The notes beneath the pieces are model-generated. The model did not search any database. It had not been told where the DNA came from and saw only the letters and a program-made list of their open reading frames with translations. Positions 8,525 through 18,270 of a DNA stretch of 64,000 nt are shown here, one piece after another. The stretch comes from Xanthobacteraceae bacterium (GTDB taxonomy: Bacteria; Pseudomonadota; Alphaproteobacteria; Rhizobiales; Xanthobacteraceae): NCBI GenBank assembly GCA_024508855.1, contig JANINJ010000026.1, forward strand, positions 248,001-312,000. The letters are read 5' to 3'. The first letter of the stretch is position 1, and each line of letters begins with the position of its first letter. A program made the translations under genes and the position numbers.

Positions 8525-10093
8525 ATGGCGTCCAAGTCCGAGTCATCCCGTCCGCCTTATTTTCTTACGACGCCGATCTTCTATCCGAACGGCGAGCCTC
8601 ACATTGGCCATGCCTACACCGCGATGGCATCGGATGCGATCGCCCGGTTTCGCCGCCTCGACGGCTTTGACGTTCGGTTCATGACTGGGACCGACGAGCA
8701 CGGCCTGAAGATGCAGCAGACGGCGATCGCCGAGGGGCTGACGCCGCTGGAACTGGCGGATCGCAATTCGGCGCGCTTCCGTGAAATGATGGCTGCGCTG
8801 AACATCTCCTATGACGACTACATCCGCACCACCGAGCCGCGGCATGAGCGGTCCTGTCAGGCGCTGTGGGCAGCAATCGAGAAGAACGGCGACATCTACC
8901 TCGACAAATATGCCGGCTGGTATTCGGTTCGTCAGGAAGCTTATTTTGCGGAGGACGAAACCACGGTCGGCCCCGATGGCGTGCGCCGCGAACCGCTTGG
9001 CTCGCCAGTGGAATGGACCGAGGAGGAGACCTACTTCTTCCGGCTCTCGGCGTATCAGGACAAACTGCTCGATCTGTACAAGCGCGTGCCGGATTTCGTG
9101 CTGCCGCGCGAGCGGCTGAACGAGGTGGCGAGCTTCGTGCGCGGCGGACTGCAGGATCTATCGATCTCGCGTACGACGTTCGACTGGGGCATCCAGGTGC
9201 CCGGCGCACCGAAGCACGTGATGTATGTCTGGATCGACGCACTGACCAACTACATCACCGGCGTCGGTTATCCCGATGTCGATGGCGATCTGTTCAAACG
9301 CTACTGGCCGGTGAACCTTCACGTCATCGGCAAGGATATCGTGCGCTTCCACGCCGTGTATTGGCCCGCATTCCTCATGGCCGCCGGCGTCGAGGTGCCG
9401 CATCGCGTGTTCAGCCACGGCTTTCTGCTGAATCGCGGCGAGAAGATGTCGAAGTCGGTCGGCAATGTTGTCAGCCCGTTCGATTTCGCGAAACAATACG
9501 GCGTCGATCAGGTGCGCTACTTCTTCCTGCGCGAAGTCTCGTTCGGGCAGGACGGTAGCTACAATCACGAAGCGATCGTCGCACGCATCAATGCGGACCT
9601 CGCCAACGATCTCGGCAACCTCGCCCAGCGCTCGCTGACCATGATCGCCAAGCAGTGCGCCGGCGTTCTGCCGGAGCCGGGCGCGTTTAGCGATAACGAC
9701 AAGGCGATCCTTGCGCAGGCCGATGGCATGGTCGCACAGGTGCGGACCGCGATGGAAACGCAGCAGATCCATCACGCGCTCAATGCGGTGTGGGCTGTTG
9801 TCGCGGAGGCAAATCGGTATTTCGCCGGCGAAGCGCCGTGGGCGTTGGCCAAGACCGATCCGGCGCGCCAGCGCACGGTGCTCTACGTGACCGCTGAGGT
9901 GTTGCGCCAGATCGCAATTCTCGCGCAACCCGTGATGCCGGAGTCGGCCGCAAAGCTGCTCGACAGTCTCGGCATTCCCGACGATGCGCGGGATTTCAGC
10001 GTGCTCGGCGGATCGACGCGGATCGCGCCCGGCACGACGTTGCCTGCGCCGTCGCCGATCTTCCCGCGTTACGTGGAACCGAAGGCTGAATGA
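8525..10093 (+). CDS. metG: methionine--tRNA ligase
   Basis: The product is 522 residues. It charges tRNA-Met with methionine. The class I motifs HIGH (residues 26-29, in [11 protein letters not shown]) and KMSKS (about 307-311, in [11 protein letters not shown]) are intact. The region after [10 protein letters not shown] that carries a zinc knuckle in some MetRS forms has no CxxC pairs here, so this is the short zinc-free form. There is no C-terminal dimerising EMAP-like domain. It lies in the dacC-tmk-holB-metG-tatD run, all on the plus strand. Confidence 0.97.
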   Translation: MASKSESSRPPYFLTTPIFYPNGEPHIGHAYTAMASDAIARFRRLDGFDVRFMTGTDEHGLKMQQTAIAEGLTPLELADRNSARFREMMAALNISYDDYIRTTEPRHERSCQALWAAIEKNGDIYLDKYAGWYSVRQEAYFAEDETTVGPDGVRREPLGSPVEWTEEETYFFRLSAYQDKLLDLYKRVPDFVLPRERLNEVASFVRGGLQDLSISRTTFDWGIQVPGAPKHVMYVWIDALTNYITGVGYPDVDGDLFKRYWPVNLHVIGKDIVRFHAVYWPAFLMAAGVEVPHRVFSHGFLLNRGEKMSKSVGNVVSPFDFAKQYGVDQVRYFFLREVSFGQDGSYNHEAIVARINADLANDLGNLAQRSLTMIAKQCAGVLPEPGAFSDNDKAILAQADGMVAQVRTAMETQQIHHALNAVWAVVAEANRYFAGEAPWALAKTDPARQRTVLYVTAEVLRQIAILAQPVMPESAAKLLDSLGIPDDARDFSVLGGSTRIAPGTTLPAPSPIFPRYVEPKAE

Positions 10094-10106
10094 ACGGTTT
10101 GCCTTG

Positions 10107-10898
10107 ATGCTCGTCGATAGTCACTGCCATCTCGATTTCCCCGATTTCGCCAACGAACTGGACGCCATCGTCGCGCGGGCCGAAGCGGCGGGCGTAGGGC
10201 GTATGGTGACGATCTCGACGCGCGTTCGTCAGATCGAAAAGTTGCTGCCGATTACAGCACGCTTTCCCAACGTCTACTGCTCGGTCGGAACGCATCCTCA
10301 CCATGCCGACGAGGAAGACGGCATTTCGTCTGCCGAATTGATCGAGCTGTCAAAACATCCCAAGGTTGTTGCGTTCGGCGAGGCTGGGCTCGATTACTTT
10401 TATGACAACGGTTCGCCGGAAGCGCAGGAACGTGGCTTTCGGGCCCATATTGCAGCGGCGCGCGCGACCGGATTACCGCTGGTCATTCACACGCGCGAAG
10501 CCGATGAGGATTGCGGGCGCATTCTCGAAGACGAGATGTCGAAGGGGGCGTTTCGTGCGGTGTTGCACTGCTACACCGGCGGCCGAGAGCTGGCGATGAA
10601 AGCGATCGACCTCGGTCTGTCGATATCGTTCACGGGCATCCTGACGTTCAAGAAATCGCAGGCGCTGCGCGATCTTGCCGCCGAACTCCCCGCCGATCGC
10701 ATCATGGTGGAGACCGACGCGCCATACCTCGCGCCGGGAAAATATCGCGGCAAGCGCAACGAGCCGTCCTATGTCGTCGAGACCGCGAAGGTGCTTGCGG
10801 AAACCCGCGGCGTCAGCGTCGATGAACTCGCGCGACAGACGACAGCGAATTTTTTTCGGCTGTTCAGCAAAGTCCCGGCAGTGACAGCAGACGCATGA
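10107..10898 (+). CDS. TatD-family metal-dependent hydrolase (YcfH-like DNase)
   Basis: The product is 263 residues from the ATG at 10107, 13 bases after metG. It opens MLVDSHCHLDFPDF, containing the HxH metal motif. It continues with GEAGLDYF, HTREADED, HCYTGG and ETDAPYLAP, all TatD-family metal or active-site blocks. TatD proteins are amidohydrolase-fold nucleases with 3'-5' exonuclease or deoxyribonuclease activity. It follows metG and overlaps the next gene by four bases (ATGA). Confidence 0.95.
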   Translation: MLVDSHCHLDFPDFANELDAIVARAEAAGVGRMVTISTRVRQIEKLLPITARFPNVYCSVGTHPHHADEEDGISSAELIELSKHPKVVAFGEAGLDYFYDNGSPEAQERGFRAHIAAARATGLPLVIHTREADEDCGRILEDEMSKGAFRAVLHCYTGGRELAMKAIDLGLSISFTGILTFKKSQALRDLAAELPADRIMVETDAPYLAPGKYRGKRNEPSYVVETAKVLAETRGVSVDELARQTTANFFRLFSKVPAVTADA

Positions 10899-11698
10899 CC
10901 CTGACCCTGACCATTCTCGGCTGCGGGTCGTCCGCTGGTGTGCCTCGCCCCGCGCTGGGGTGGGGCGCCTGCGATCCCGCCAATCCGAAAAACCGCCGCC
11001 GCCGTTGCTCCATGATGGCCGAGCGACGCTCCGAGCACGGCGTGACGCGCGTGGTGATCGACACCTCCCCGGACCTGCGCGAGCAACTGATCGATGCCGA
11101 CGTCGAGCACATCGATGCGGTGTTCCTAACTCATGAACATGCCGACCAGACCCACGGCATCGACGATCTGCGTTCGGTCGTGCTGCATCAGCGCCGGCGG
11201 ATTCCGGTTTACCTGAACCAGTCGACTGCGAAGGACATCATCGCGCGGTTCTCATATTGCTTCACCGCGCCGCCGGGCAGCGACTATCCACCGATCCTCG
11301 AGCAGGCTTCGATCGAAGCAGGCGAGAGCCAAACCATCGAAGGGAAGGGCGGAGCGCTGAACTTGTCGGCGTTTCTGGTCCAGCATGGCAACATTCCAGC
11401 GCTGGGCTATCGGATCGGTGATGCCGCCTACACGCCGGACCTGCACGACATTCCGCAGCAAAGCTGGGGTGCGCTGGAGAATCTCGATCTGTGGATTGTC
11501 GACGGGCTGCGTTATGCGCAGCACCCGAGCCATTTCAGTGTTCGCGATGCCCTGTCGTGGATCGATCGCTTCAAGCCGAAGCGCGCCGTCATCACCAACA
11601 TGCACGCCGATCTCGACTACGAGGTGCTGCGCAAGGAACTTCCGGCAAACGTGATCCCGGGTTATGACGGAATGCGGCTGACGCTCGACGCTACCTGA
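10895..11698 (+). CDS. MBL-fold metallo-hydrolase (PhnP/RNase Z-like)
   Basis: The product is 267 residues and starts inside the tatD stop codon. The opening LTILGCGSSAGVPRP and the motif LTHEHADQTHGIDDLR mark the PhnP-like branch of metallo-beta-lactamase-fold phosphodiesterases. In the usual HxHxDH signature the last His is Gln here (codon CAG), which may change metal loading or be normal for this subgroup. The genomic link tatD-MBL is common in alphaproteobacteria, so a role in nucleic-acid or cyclic phosphodiester hydrolysis is plausible. The exact substrate is not known. Confidence 0.9.
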   Translation: MTLTLTILGCGSSAGVPRPALGWGACDPANPKNRRRRCSMMAERRSEHGVTRVVIDTSPDLREQLIDADVEHIDAVFLTHEHADQTHGIDDLRSVVLHQRRRIPVYLNQSTAKDIIARFSYCFTAPPGSDYPPILEQASIEAGESQTIEGKGGALNLSAFLVQHGNIPALGYRIGDAAYTPDLHDIPQQSWGALENLDLWIVDGLRYAQHPSHFSVRDALSWIDRFKPKRAVITNMHADLDYEVLRKELPANVIPGYDGMRLTLDAT

Positions 11699-11700
11699 GG

Positions 11701-13359
11701 TCAGGCCGAGATGGCCTTGGCCGAGTTCACCTGATCGCGCAGCAGAAACTTCTGGATCTTGCCGGTCGACGTCTTCGGGATATTGCCGAATACCACGGCC
11801 TTCGGCGTCTTGAATCCCGGCATCTGGGTCTTGCAGAATGCAATGATATCCGCATCGGTCGCGGTCGCGCCGTCCTTCAATTCGATGAAGGCGCACGGCA
11901 CTTCGCCCCATTTCGGATCTGGTTTGGCGACGACAGCCGCGAACAAGACCGCGGGATGCTTATAGAGCACGTCTTCGACCTCGACCGACGAGACGTTCTC
12001 GCCGCCGGAAATGATGATGTCCTTCGAGCGATCCTTGATGATGACGTAACCATCGTGATCGAGCACGCCGAGGTCGCCGGTATGAAACCAGCCGCCCTCG
12101 AAAGCCTCTCTGGTCGCAGTCTCGTTCTTGAGATAGCCCTTCATCACCACGTTGCCGCGGAACATCACCTCGCCGATGGTTTCGCCATCGCGCGGCACCT
12201 CGCGCATCGTTTCCGGGTCCATGACGGTGATCGCTTCCTGCAGTGGATAGGCCACGCCTTGCCGACGCTTGAGCTGCGCGCGTTCGTCGTTGGGCAGCGC
12301 GTCCCAGCCCGGCTGCTCGGCGCAGACCGACGCAGGACCATACGTTTCGGTCAGGCCGTAAACGTGCGTGAGCCGGATGCCGATGCTTTCGGCGCCAGCC
12401 AGCACCGCGACCGGCGGGGCCGCACCCGCGATCAGGCCGACCACGGTGCGATCGCTCGGCTTCGGCTTCGGCGCGCCGGGGGCGTTGATCAGCGTGTTGT
12501 AGACGATCGGCGCGCCGCACATGTGGGTGACGCCGTGCTTCGGTATCAGTTCGAAGATCTTCGCCGGATCGACCTTGCGCAGGCAGACGTTGACGCCCGC
12601 GGCCGCCGCGACGGTCCACGGAAAGCACCAGCCGTTGCAGTGGAACATCGGCAACGTCCACAGATAGACCGGATGCTCTCCAAGGCCGCCGGCGAGGATA
12701 TTGCTGACGGCGTTGAGGTAAGCGCCGCGATGGTGGGTCACCACGCCCTTCGGATTGCCCGTGGTGCCTGAAGTGTAACTCAGCGCGATGGCGTCCCATT
12801 CGTCCTGCGGCGGGCGCGCTGCAAAGCCGGGATCGCCCGTGGCCAGAGCGGCCTCGTACTCGATCTCGCCGATCCGGCGGCCGCCCGAATAGGCGGCATC
12901 GTCCACGTCGATCACCTGTGGCTTCGGGCCCTTGATCCGGGTGAGGGCATCGGCAATCACCTCGGAGAATTCCGGATCGACCAGAATCACCTTCGCGCCG
13001 CCGTGATCGAGCTGAAAGGCGATCGCGCCGGCGTCGAGCCTGATGTTCAGGGTGTTGAGCACGGCCCCTGCCATCGGCACCGCGAAATGGATTTCGTTCA
13101 TCGCCGGAATGTTGGGCAGCATCGCTGCAACCGTATCGCCCGAACCGATCCCTTGCTGCGCCAGGAACGATGCGAAGCGGGCGCAGCGATCATGCGTCTC
13201 CGCCCAGGTGAAGCTACGGCCCTCGTATACGGTGCTGACGAGGTTCGGATAAACCGCAGCGGTTCGTTCCAGAAAGCTCAGCGGGGTCAACTGGACGAAG
13301 TTGGCCGGATTCTTATCAAGACCGACGCGATACTGGTTATCTGGCGAAATATCCATCAT
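11701..13359 (-). CDS. acyl-CoA synthetase (AMP-forming, ANL superfamily)
   Basis: The product is 552 residues. The AMP-binding P-loop-like motif YTSGTTGNPKGVVTHHRG lies near residue 195. Later blocks include YGLTETYGP, GWFHTGDLGVLDHDGYV and the C-terminal lysine motif KTSTGKIQKFLLRD. The THHRGAYL variant and length place it among medium/short-chain or DmdB-like acyl-CoA ligases. It activates a carboxylic acid with ATP and CoA. The start MMDISPDNQ has no obvious ribosome site, and TATAAT sits only about 11 bases before it, so the message may be leaderless or nearly so. A 16-bp-arm inverted repeat lies upstream. Confidence 0.93.
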   Translation of the reverse strand: MMDISPDNQYRVGLDKNPANFVQLTPLSFLERTAAVYPNLVSTVYEGRSFTWAETHDRCARFASFLAQQGIGSGDTVAAMLPNIPAMNEIHFAVPMAGAVLNTLNIRLDAGAIAFQLDHGGAKVILVDPEFSEVIADALTRIKGPKPQVIDVDDAAYSGGRRIGEIEYEAALATGDPGFAARPPQDEWDAIALSYTSGTTGNPKGVVTHHRGAYLNAVSNILAGGLGEHPVYLWTLPMFHCNGWCFPWTVAAAAGVNVCLRKVDPAKIFELIPKHGVTHMCGAPIVYNTLINAPGAPKPKPSDRTVVGLIAGAAPPVAVLAGAESIGIRLTHVYGLTETYGPASVCAEQPGWDALPNDERAQLKRRQGVAYPLQEAITVMDPETMREVPRDGETIGEVMFRGNVVMKGYLKNETATREAFEGGWFHTGDLGVLDHDGYVIIKDRSKDIIISGGENVSSVEVEDVLYKHPAVLFAAVVAKPDPKWGEVPCAFIELKDGATATDADIIAFCKTQMPGFKTPKAVVFGNIPKTSTGKIQKFLLRDQVNSAKAISA

Positions 13360-13391
13360 AACACCAATTATAACAGTGATTTAGATATTTT

Positions 13392-13441
13392 ATTTAATTC
13401 ATGATCTAAGGAATGGTGTATTCTCAGATCGTGAATTAAAT
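13392..13441. repeat. AT-rich inverted repeat upstream of the acyl-CoA synthetase
   Basis: The left arm ATTTAATTCATGATCT (13392-13407) pairs with AGATCGTGAATTAAAT (13426-13441) with one mismatch over 16 bases and an 18-base centre. It sits in the 106-base gap between the stop of the TRAP permease and the start of the acyl-CoA synthetase, both minus strand. It is followed by A-rich rather than T-rich sequence in the direction of transcription, so it looks more like an operator or a pair of half-operators than an intrinsic terminator. Confidence 0.75.
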
Positions 13442-13465
13442 TCTGCATGCATTCGACTGCATCTC

Positions 13466-15355
13466 TTATATTTTTAGAAATCCAATCGAAATCCAAGGCA
13501 CGGCGGCCACAACGATCAATCCGATCAGCAGCGCCAGCATGTAGCCGAGGATCGGCTTGATACCTTCGGCTGGATCCACGCGCCCGACCGCACAAGCCGC
13601 GTAGTAGCCTACGCCGAACGGCGGCGCGAACAAGCCGATGCCCATGGCGAGGATGACGATCATCGCATAGTGCACTTCGTGTACACCGACGGCATGCGCA
13701 ATCGGAAACAGCAGCGGCCCGAACAGCACGATTGCCGGAATGCCTTCCAGCACACTGCCGAGGATCATGAAGGCCACGATCGAGACCGCAATGAAGGTGC
13801 CGCGTCCGCCCGGCAATCCCGTCATTGCCGCGGCCAGCGAACGTGAGAAGCCCGACTGAGTCAGGCCCCACGCCATGCCGGTTGCGGTGCCGATAATGAG
13901 CAGGATGGCACCGGACAGGCTGGCCGTTTCCACCAGCATCGGACGCAGGCGCCGCCAGTCGAACTGCCGGTAGACGATCAGGCCAACCACCAGCGCGTAG
14001 ACGATGCCGATGGTCGAGACTTCGGTTGCCGTGGCGACGCCTTCGACCACAGCGGCGCGGATCACGAACGGGAGCGCCAGCGCGGGCAGGGCGACAACGA
14101 AGCTGTGCAGGATTTCGCCACCGCTCACCTTCTTCACGTGGCTGAGGTCTTCCTTGCGATAACGCCACCACACCAGCGCCGATAGGGTAATCGCCAGCAC
14201 CAGGCCCGGCAGCAGGCCGCCAGTGAACAGCGCGGCGATCGATACGCCGGTCACGGAACCGATGGTGATAAGGACGAGGCTGGGCGGAATGGTTTCGGTC
14301 TGCGCGCCGGTCGCGGAGAGCAGGGCGACGAGATCGCCCGGCTTGGCGCCGCGCGCCTTCATTTCCGGGAACAGCACCGGAGCGACCGCGGCCATATCGG
14401 CAGCTTTGGCGCCGGAGATGCCGGAGACCAGATACATCGCGGCGACCAGCACGTAATGCAATCCGCCGCGTACCCGCCCGAGCAGACTGGCGAGAAAGCC
14501 CACCATGGCCCGTGCCATGCCGGTCATCTCGATCAGCAGTCCGAGAAAGACGAACAGCGGCACCGAGAGCAGGATCAAGTGGCTCATGCCCTCGTCCATG
14601 CGGCCGACCAGCACCATCAGCGGCGTGTGGGTCGTCAACGCCAGATAGCCGAGGATCGCCAGCCCGAATGCAAACGCGATCGGGACGCCCGCGAACACGC
14701 AGGAGCCCGCGACGATCACGAAGAAGATCACAAGGTTCAGATTGCCGAGCGTGCGCAGCCACGGCTGCATCAGCCAGAGTGCGCCGATCACCACCGCGAC
14801 GCAGATGATCGCCGCCAACAATGCGCGGACATTGCGAGTCTGTGCCAGCCGCAACAACGAGAAAATTGCCATCAGCGCGATGCCAATGGGTAGTGCAGCC
14901 GCGCGCCAGATATTGGAAATCTGCAGGGCTGGCGTCGTGATGTAGCTTTCTTCGTAGGCGTATTCGTAGGCCGGCCACAGCACCACCAGCAGAAACGCCA
15001 GCGCGCTGCATACCGTGACCGCTTCAAGAAATGCCCGCAGCGCAGGACTGGCGCTGGCAACCAGCGCAGTCATCCGCATGTGCTCGGAGCGGCGGAACGC
15101 CACCACGGCCCCGAACATCGCCAGCCACAGGAACAGGATCGACGCCAGTTCGTCCGACCAGATCAGCGGATTGTGGAGCACATAGCGCGAGACTACGCCG
15201 GCAAACAGGATGACGATCTCGACAACCACGAGCAGGGCCGCCGGAATCTCAACCAAGAGGCCAAGCCGATGCTCGATCGCAGCCAGCAGCGATCGGCCGC
15301 GGGACCTTGAAGCCCCCGCGCCGACCGCGGCATCCGAAGTTCCGGCGTGAGCCAT
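13466..15355 (-). CDS. TRAP transporter permease, fused DctQ-DctM
   Basis: The product is 629 residues. The first part, to about residue 180, is the small four-helix DctQ subunit (RYVLHNPLIWSDELASILFL is the family block). It is followed by a DctM-type large permease with about 12-14 membrane segments; GRMDEGMSHLILLSVPLFVF and the later MGIGLFAPPFGVGYY are typical. Together with the binding protein encoded upstream it forms a sodium-driven tripartite transporter for an organic acid. The stop of the binding-protein gene is 12 bases before its ATG, so the two form an operon. Confidence 0.95.
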   Translation of the reverse strand: MAHAGTSDAAVGAGASRSRGRSLLAAIEHRLGLLVEIPAALLVVVEIVILFAGVVSRYVLHNPLIWSDELASILFLWLAMFGAVVAFRRSEHMRMTALVASASPALRAFLEAVTVCSALAFLLVVLWPAYEYAYEESYITTPALQISNIWRAAALPIGIALMAIFSLLRLAQTRNVRALLAAIICVAVVIGALWLMQPWLRTLGNLNLVIFFVIVAGSCVFAGVPIAFAFGLAILGYLALTTHTPLMVLVGRMDEGMSHLILLSVPLFVFLGLLIEMTGMARAMVGFLASLLGRVRGGLHYVLVAAMYLVSGISGAKAADMAAVAPVLFPEMKARGAKPGDLVALLSATGAQTETIPPSLVLITIGSVTGVSIAALFTGGLLPGLVLAITLSALVWWRYRKEDLSHVKKVSGGEILHSFVVALPALALPFVIRAAVVEGVATATEVSTIGIVYALVVGLIVYRQFDWRRLRPMLVETASLSGAILLIIGTATGMAWGLTQSGFSRSLAAAMTGLPGGRGTFIAVSIVAFMILGSVLEGIPAIVLFGPLLFPIAHAVGVHEVHYAMIVILAMGIGLFAPPFGVGYYAACAVGRVDPAEGIKPILGYMLALLIGLIVVAAVPWISIGFLKI

Positions 15356-15367
15356 GACGCCCCGTTA

Positions 15368-16387
15368 TCAGGCGAGTTTGCCGACGGCCTTCTCGAGAAT
15401 GTCCCAGGCCTTGTCGCCGTATTTGCCTTTCCATTCCGCGTAGAACTTCGCTTCGCGCAATTTCTGGCGGAACGGCGCAACGTCGGGCTGATTGAAGATC
15501 AGGCCCTTGCCCTTCAGGTCGGCCATCACCGTGTCGTTGAGCTTTTCGGTATCGGCGCGCTCCTTGACGGCAGCGGCGTTGATGTTCTTGGCGACGATAT
15601 CGCGCACATCGGCCGGAATCTTCTCCCAGGCGCGGCGATTGGCCAGGAACCAGAAACCGTCCCACATATGGTTAGTCAGCGAGCAGTATTTCTGGACCTC
15701 GTAGAGCTTCGCGGTCGAGATCAGGGCGAGGGGGTTCTCCTGCCCTTCGACGATCTTGGTCTGCAGTGCCGAATAGACTTCGTTGAAGTTGATCGAGGCC
15801 GGCGACGCATCGAAAGCCTTGAACATCGAGGTCCACAACGGCGATACCGGCACCCGGATCTTGAAGCCCTTGAAATCGTCCGGTCCGTTGATGGCCTTGG
15901 TCGAGGATGTGGTCTGCCGGAAGCCATTGTCCCAGATCTTGTCCATGACCTCGAGATTGGCCTTCTTGATCTCGCCGCGCACGTAAGCACCGAGATCGCC
16001 ATCCATGGTCTTCCAGACCGTTGGATAATCCGGGAATGCGAAGCCGATGCCGTTGATCGACGCGGCCGGAACCAGCGTGGACAGGATCAGGCCGGACAGC
16101 GTGAAGAACTCGACGCCGCCGGAACGGATCTGGCTGAGCATATCGGTGTCGGACCCGAGCTGGTTGTTCGGGAAAATCTGGATATCGACGCGGCCATTGG
16201 TCTCGGTCTTGATCGCCGCCGACATTTCCTTGGCGCGGATATTCATCGGATGCGAGTCAGGGAGGTTATTGGCGAATTTGTAGCTGAATTCGGCCTGCTG
16301 GGCGCGCGCCACCAGCGGAGCGCCGACGCTTCCCATGACGGTGGCGGCTGCCGAGGCCTTCAACAACGTACGACGTGACAAACGCAT
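15368..16387 (-). CDS. TRAP transporter solute-binding protein (DctP family)
   Basis: The product is 339 residues from the ATG at 16387, with GGGAG about eight bases upstream. The N-terminus has a Tat-like signal peptide (LSRRTLLKASAAATVMGS ... ARAQQ). The mature part shows the DctP pattern: SYKFANNLPDSHPMNIRAKE, IFPNNQLGSDTDMLSQIRSG, and VEGQENPLALISTAKLYEVQ. A positive residue in the RVPVSP block near residue 170 normally binds the ligand carboxylate. The ligand is unknown, but nearby acyl-CoA synthetase and CaiB-type transferase genes suggest an organic acid degraded as a CoA thioester. Confidence 0.95.
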   Translation of the reverse strand: MRLSRRTLLKASAAATVMGSVGAPLVARAQQAEFSYKFANNLPDSHPMNIRAKEMSAAIKTETNGRVDIQIFPNNQLGSDTDMLSQIRSGGVEFFTLSGLILSTLVPAASINGIGFAFPDYPTVWKTMDGDLGAYVRGEIKKANLEVMDKIWDNGFRQTTSSTKAINGPDDFKGFKIRVPVSPLWTSMFKAFDASPASINFNEVYSALQTKIVEGQENPLALISTAKLYEVQKYCSLTNHMWDGFWFLANRRAWEKIPADVRDIVAKNINAAAVKERADTEKLNDTVMADLKGKGLIFNQPDVAPFRQKLREAKFYAEWKGKYGDKAWDILEKAVGKLA

Positions 16388-17017
16388 CTGATCGTCTCCC
16401 TGAAAAATTTTCTTGCAGAAACGGCTTCTGAAGACCGGTGATCCGGAACGTGCATTATTGGTCAGCATTCTCCAGCGGCCCGGTCAAGCGGTTTTGGGAG
16501 AACGGCCAGAGGATGGATCGACGGATGAAATCCGCTTGAAGTGTCCCAGCGGCGCCGACCAGTACGAGGCCAGGATTTGCCGTCGAGAGGTACATAAGCG
16601 CGCAGGCCAGTGGATCGAGATTGAGATCAGTGGACTGGCCGCGAGCAAGCTACGAGGGATCAGTGGTGAGTTTGGCCGCGAAGCCGACCTAACTGGAGCT
16701 AATTAGTTCAACTTGCTGAAATTGAATGGCTAAATATATTCCATAATATACCTTATGCGAATTACGAATATGGGTGATTGCGTGGGCGCTCGGCCTTCCG
16801 CTCGCTGAAATAGTGTCGCCCCTCACATGGGTTGATCTCACAGCTTCGGCCTGACGCGCTGGCCCTTTGTGTAGCCGTCCACAGTTCTGTCCGATCAGGT
16901 GCGCGCGTGCTGGCGTTGCCAGATCGCACGGACGATGATGGGAATTATACAGACGGCATACCCGTGGGACGAAACGCAGCGACCGGCACCAGCGGTGCCC
17001 AAGATCGGAGAACAAGA
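16388..17017. other. 630-base divergent intergenic region between TRAP operon and CaiB gene
   Basis: No protein-coding gene is supported here; a 97-codon plus-strand frame at 16413-16706 opens with TTG, has no ribosome site and resembles nothing. The stretch from about 16700 to 16770 is sharply AT-rich compared with its surroundings and carries the palindrome listed separately. It is the likely control region for both the TRAP operon (minus) and the CoA-transferase gene (plus), perhaps including the operator of an unlinked regulator. Confidence 0.5.
16735..16750. promoter_or_regulatory. candidate operator palindrome in the TRAP/CaiB control region
   Basis: TATATT-CCAT-AATATA is a perfect six-base-arm palindrome in an AT-rich island. 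It lies about 350 bases from the TRAP start and 270 bases from the CaiB start. Such sites fit GntR-, IclR- or LysR-type regulators, but no regulator gene is adjacent, so the assignment is only a suggestion. Confidence 0.35.
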
Positions 17018-18220
17018 ATGACCGACCAGAATGCAGGGCCGACCCACGAGGCGCCATATCGCGGACTAAGGGTACTCGATTTCGGTCAGGGCATTGCCTC
17101 GCCCTATTGCGGCGCGCTGCTGGCCGCCAACGGTGCCGACGTCATCAAGGTCGAGCCGCCCGAGGGTGACTGGTCGCGACGCCTCGGAACGACCTACGGC
17201 CGCCATACGGCGATCTCCGCGGTGTTCAATCGTGGCAAGCGCAGCCTGTGCCTGGACCTCAAAGACCCCAAGGGCTTGGAGATCGCGAAGCAACTGGCGC
17301 TGCAGAGCGACGTCTTCATCGAGGGATTTCGGCCCGGCGTGGCCGCGCGGCTCGGCCTTGGCTACGAGGCGCTCAGCCACGACAATCCGGGTCTGATCTA
17401 TCTGTCGGTCAGCGGCTTCGGGCAGGCGGGTCCCTACTCCAGCCGCCCCTGTACGGACTCCGTCGCCCAGGCCTTCGGCGGTCTGGTGTCGGTCAATCCA
17501 GGGAGCGATGGCCTGCCGCACCGCGTGGGCACGCCGATCTCGGACGTTGCGACCGGCGCTTACGCGTTTCAGGCCGTGTCGACTGCGTTGTATGCGCGCG
17601 CGACCGTCGGCAAAGGCCGCTGGATCGATATCAATCTCGCACAATCCACGGCAGCGCTGCTCGGTCACAAATTCGCGGAATACATGCTCGAAAGCGGTGC
17701 GCCACGCGCGCTCAATGTGCCCGCGGGATCCTATCAGACGCGCGATGGTTGGCTGATGGTGACGCTGGTGACCGAGCCGCAGTATCAACGCCTGTGCGCG
17801 GTATTGGGACGCGACGACCTCGCTGCCGATCCGAGGTTTGCCGATTTTGCCAAACGCTCGGACGCCGCAGCGGAGCTGATCAGCGAGGTGCGCAATACGT
17901 TCCTGACGAAGACCACGGACGTTTGGCTCAATGAACTGCAGGCAGCGGATATCATTGCCGATCGCATTCTCGATCCCGGTGCGTGGCTTGAGAATGCGCA
18001 TGTTGCCGCGACCCACGGCGCTGTCCGCATGGAAACGCCTGGCGTCGGCACCGTCTATGCCGCCCGTACGCCCGGTGCAGCCGGGCTTGGAGAGGATTCA
18101 CTATCGCCCTCGCCCGACGTCGGCCAGCACAGTCGCGAGGTTCTGGTTGCTCGCGGATATGCCGAAGCAACGATCGACGAGTTGTTCAAGGTCGGCGCCG
18201 TACGCGGTCTCCCGACGTAG
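17018..18220 (+). CDS. CaiB/BaiF-type CoA-transferase (class III)
   Basis: The product is 400 residues from the ATG at 17018, preceded by CGGAGAAC. The N-terminus GLRVLDFGQGIASPYCGALL and VIKVEPPEGDWSR are the family entry motifs. FRPGVAARLGLGYEAL and YLSVSGFGQAGPYSSRP follow in order. The conserved catalytic Asp probably lies in the PCTDSVAQAFGGL block (about residue 145). Class III enzymes move CoA between acyl groups via an aspartyl-CoA intermediate. The neighbouring transporter and acyl-CoA synthetase suggest a shared organic-acid pathway; the acid is unidentified. Confidence 0.93.
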   Translation: MTDQNAGPTHEAPYRGLRVLDFGQGIASPYCGALLAANGADVIKVEPPEGDWSRRLGTTYGRHTAISAVFNRGKRSLCLDLKDPKGLEIAKQLALQSDVFIEGFRPGVAARLGLGYEALSHDNPGLIYLSVSGFGQAGPYSSRPCTDSVAQAFGGLVSVNPGSDGLPHRVGTPISDVATGAYAFQAVSTALYARATVGKGRWIDINLAQSTAALLGHKFAEYMLESGAPRALNVPAGSYQTRDGWLMVTLVTEPQYQRLCAVLGRDDLAADPRFADFAKRSDAAAELISEVRNTFLTKTTDVWLNELQAADIIADRILDPGAWLENAHVAATHGAVRMETPGVGTVYAARTPGAAGLGEDSLSPSPDVGQHSREVLVARGYAEATIDELFKVGAVRGLPT

Positions 18221-18270
18221 CGCGGGACGCGATCGACCCGTAAGCGTTTTCATCAATCGCGGAGCCGACC

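Noticed and set aside
16413-16706. 97-codon plus-strand frame upstream of the CaiB gene
   Set aside because: TTG start without ribosome site, no recognisable domain, and it overlaps the leader of the TRAP operon on the other strand.
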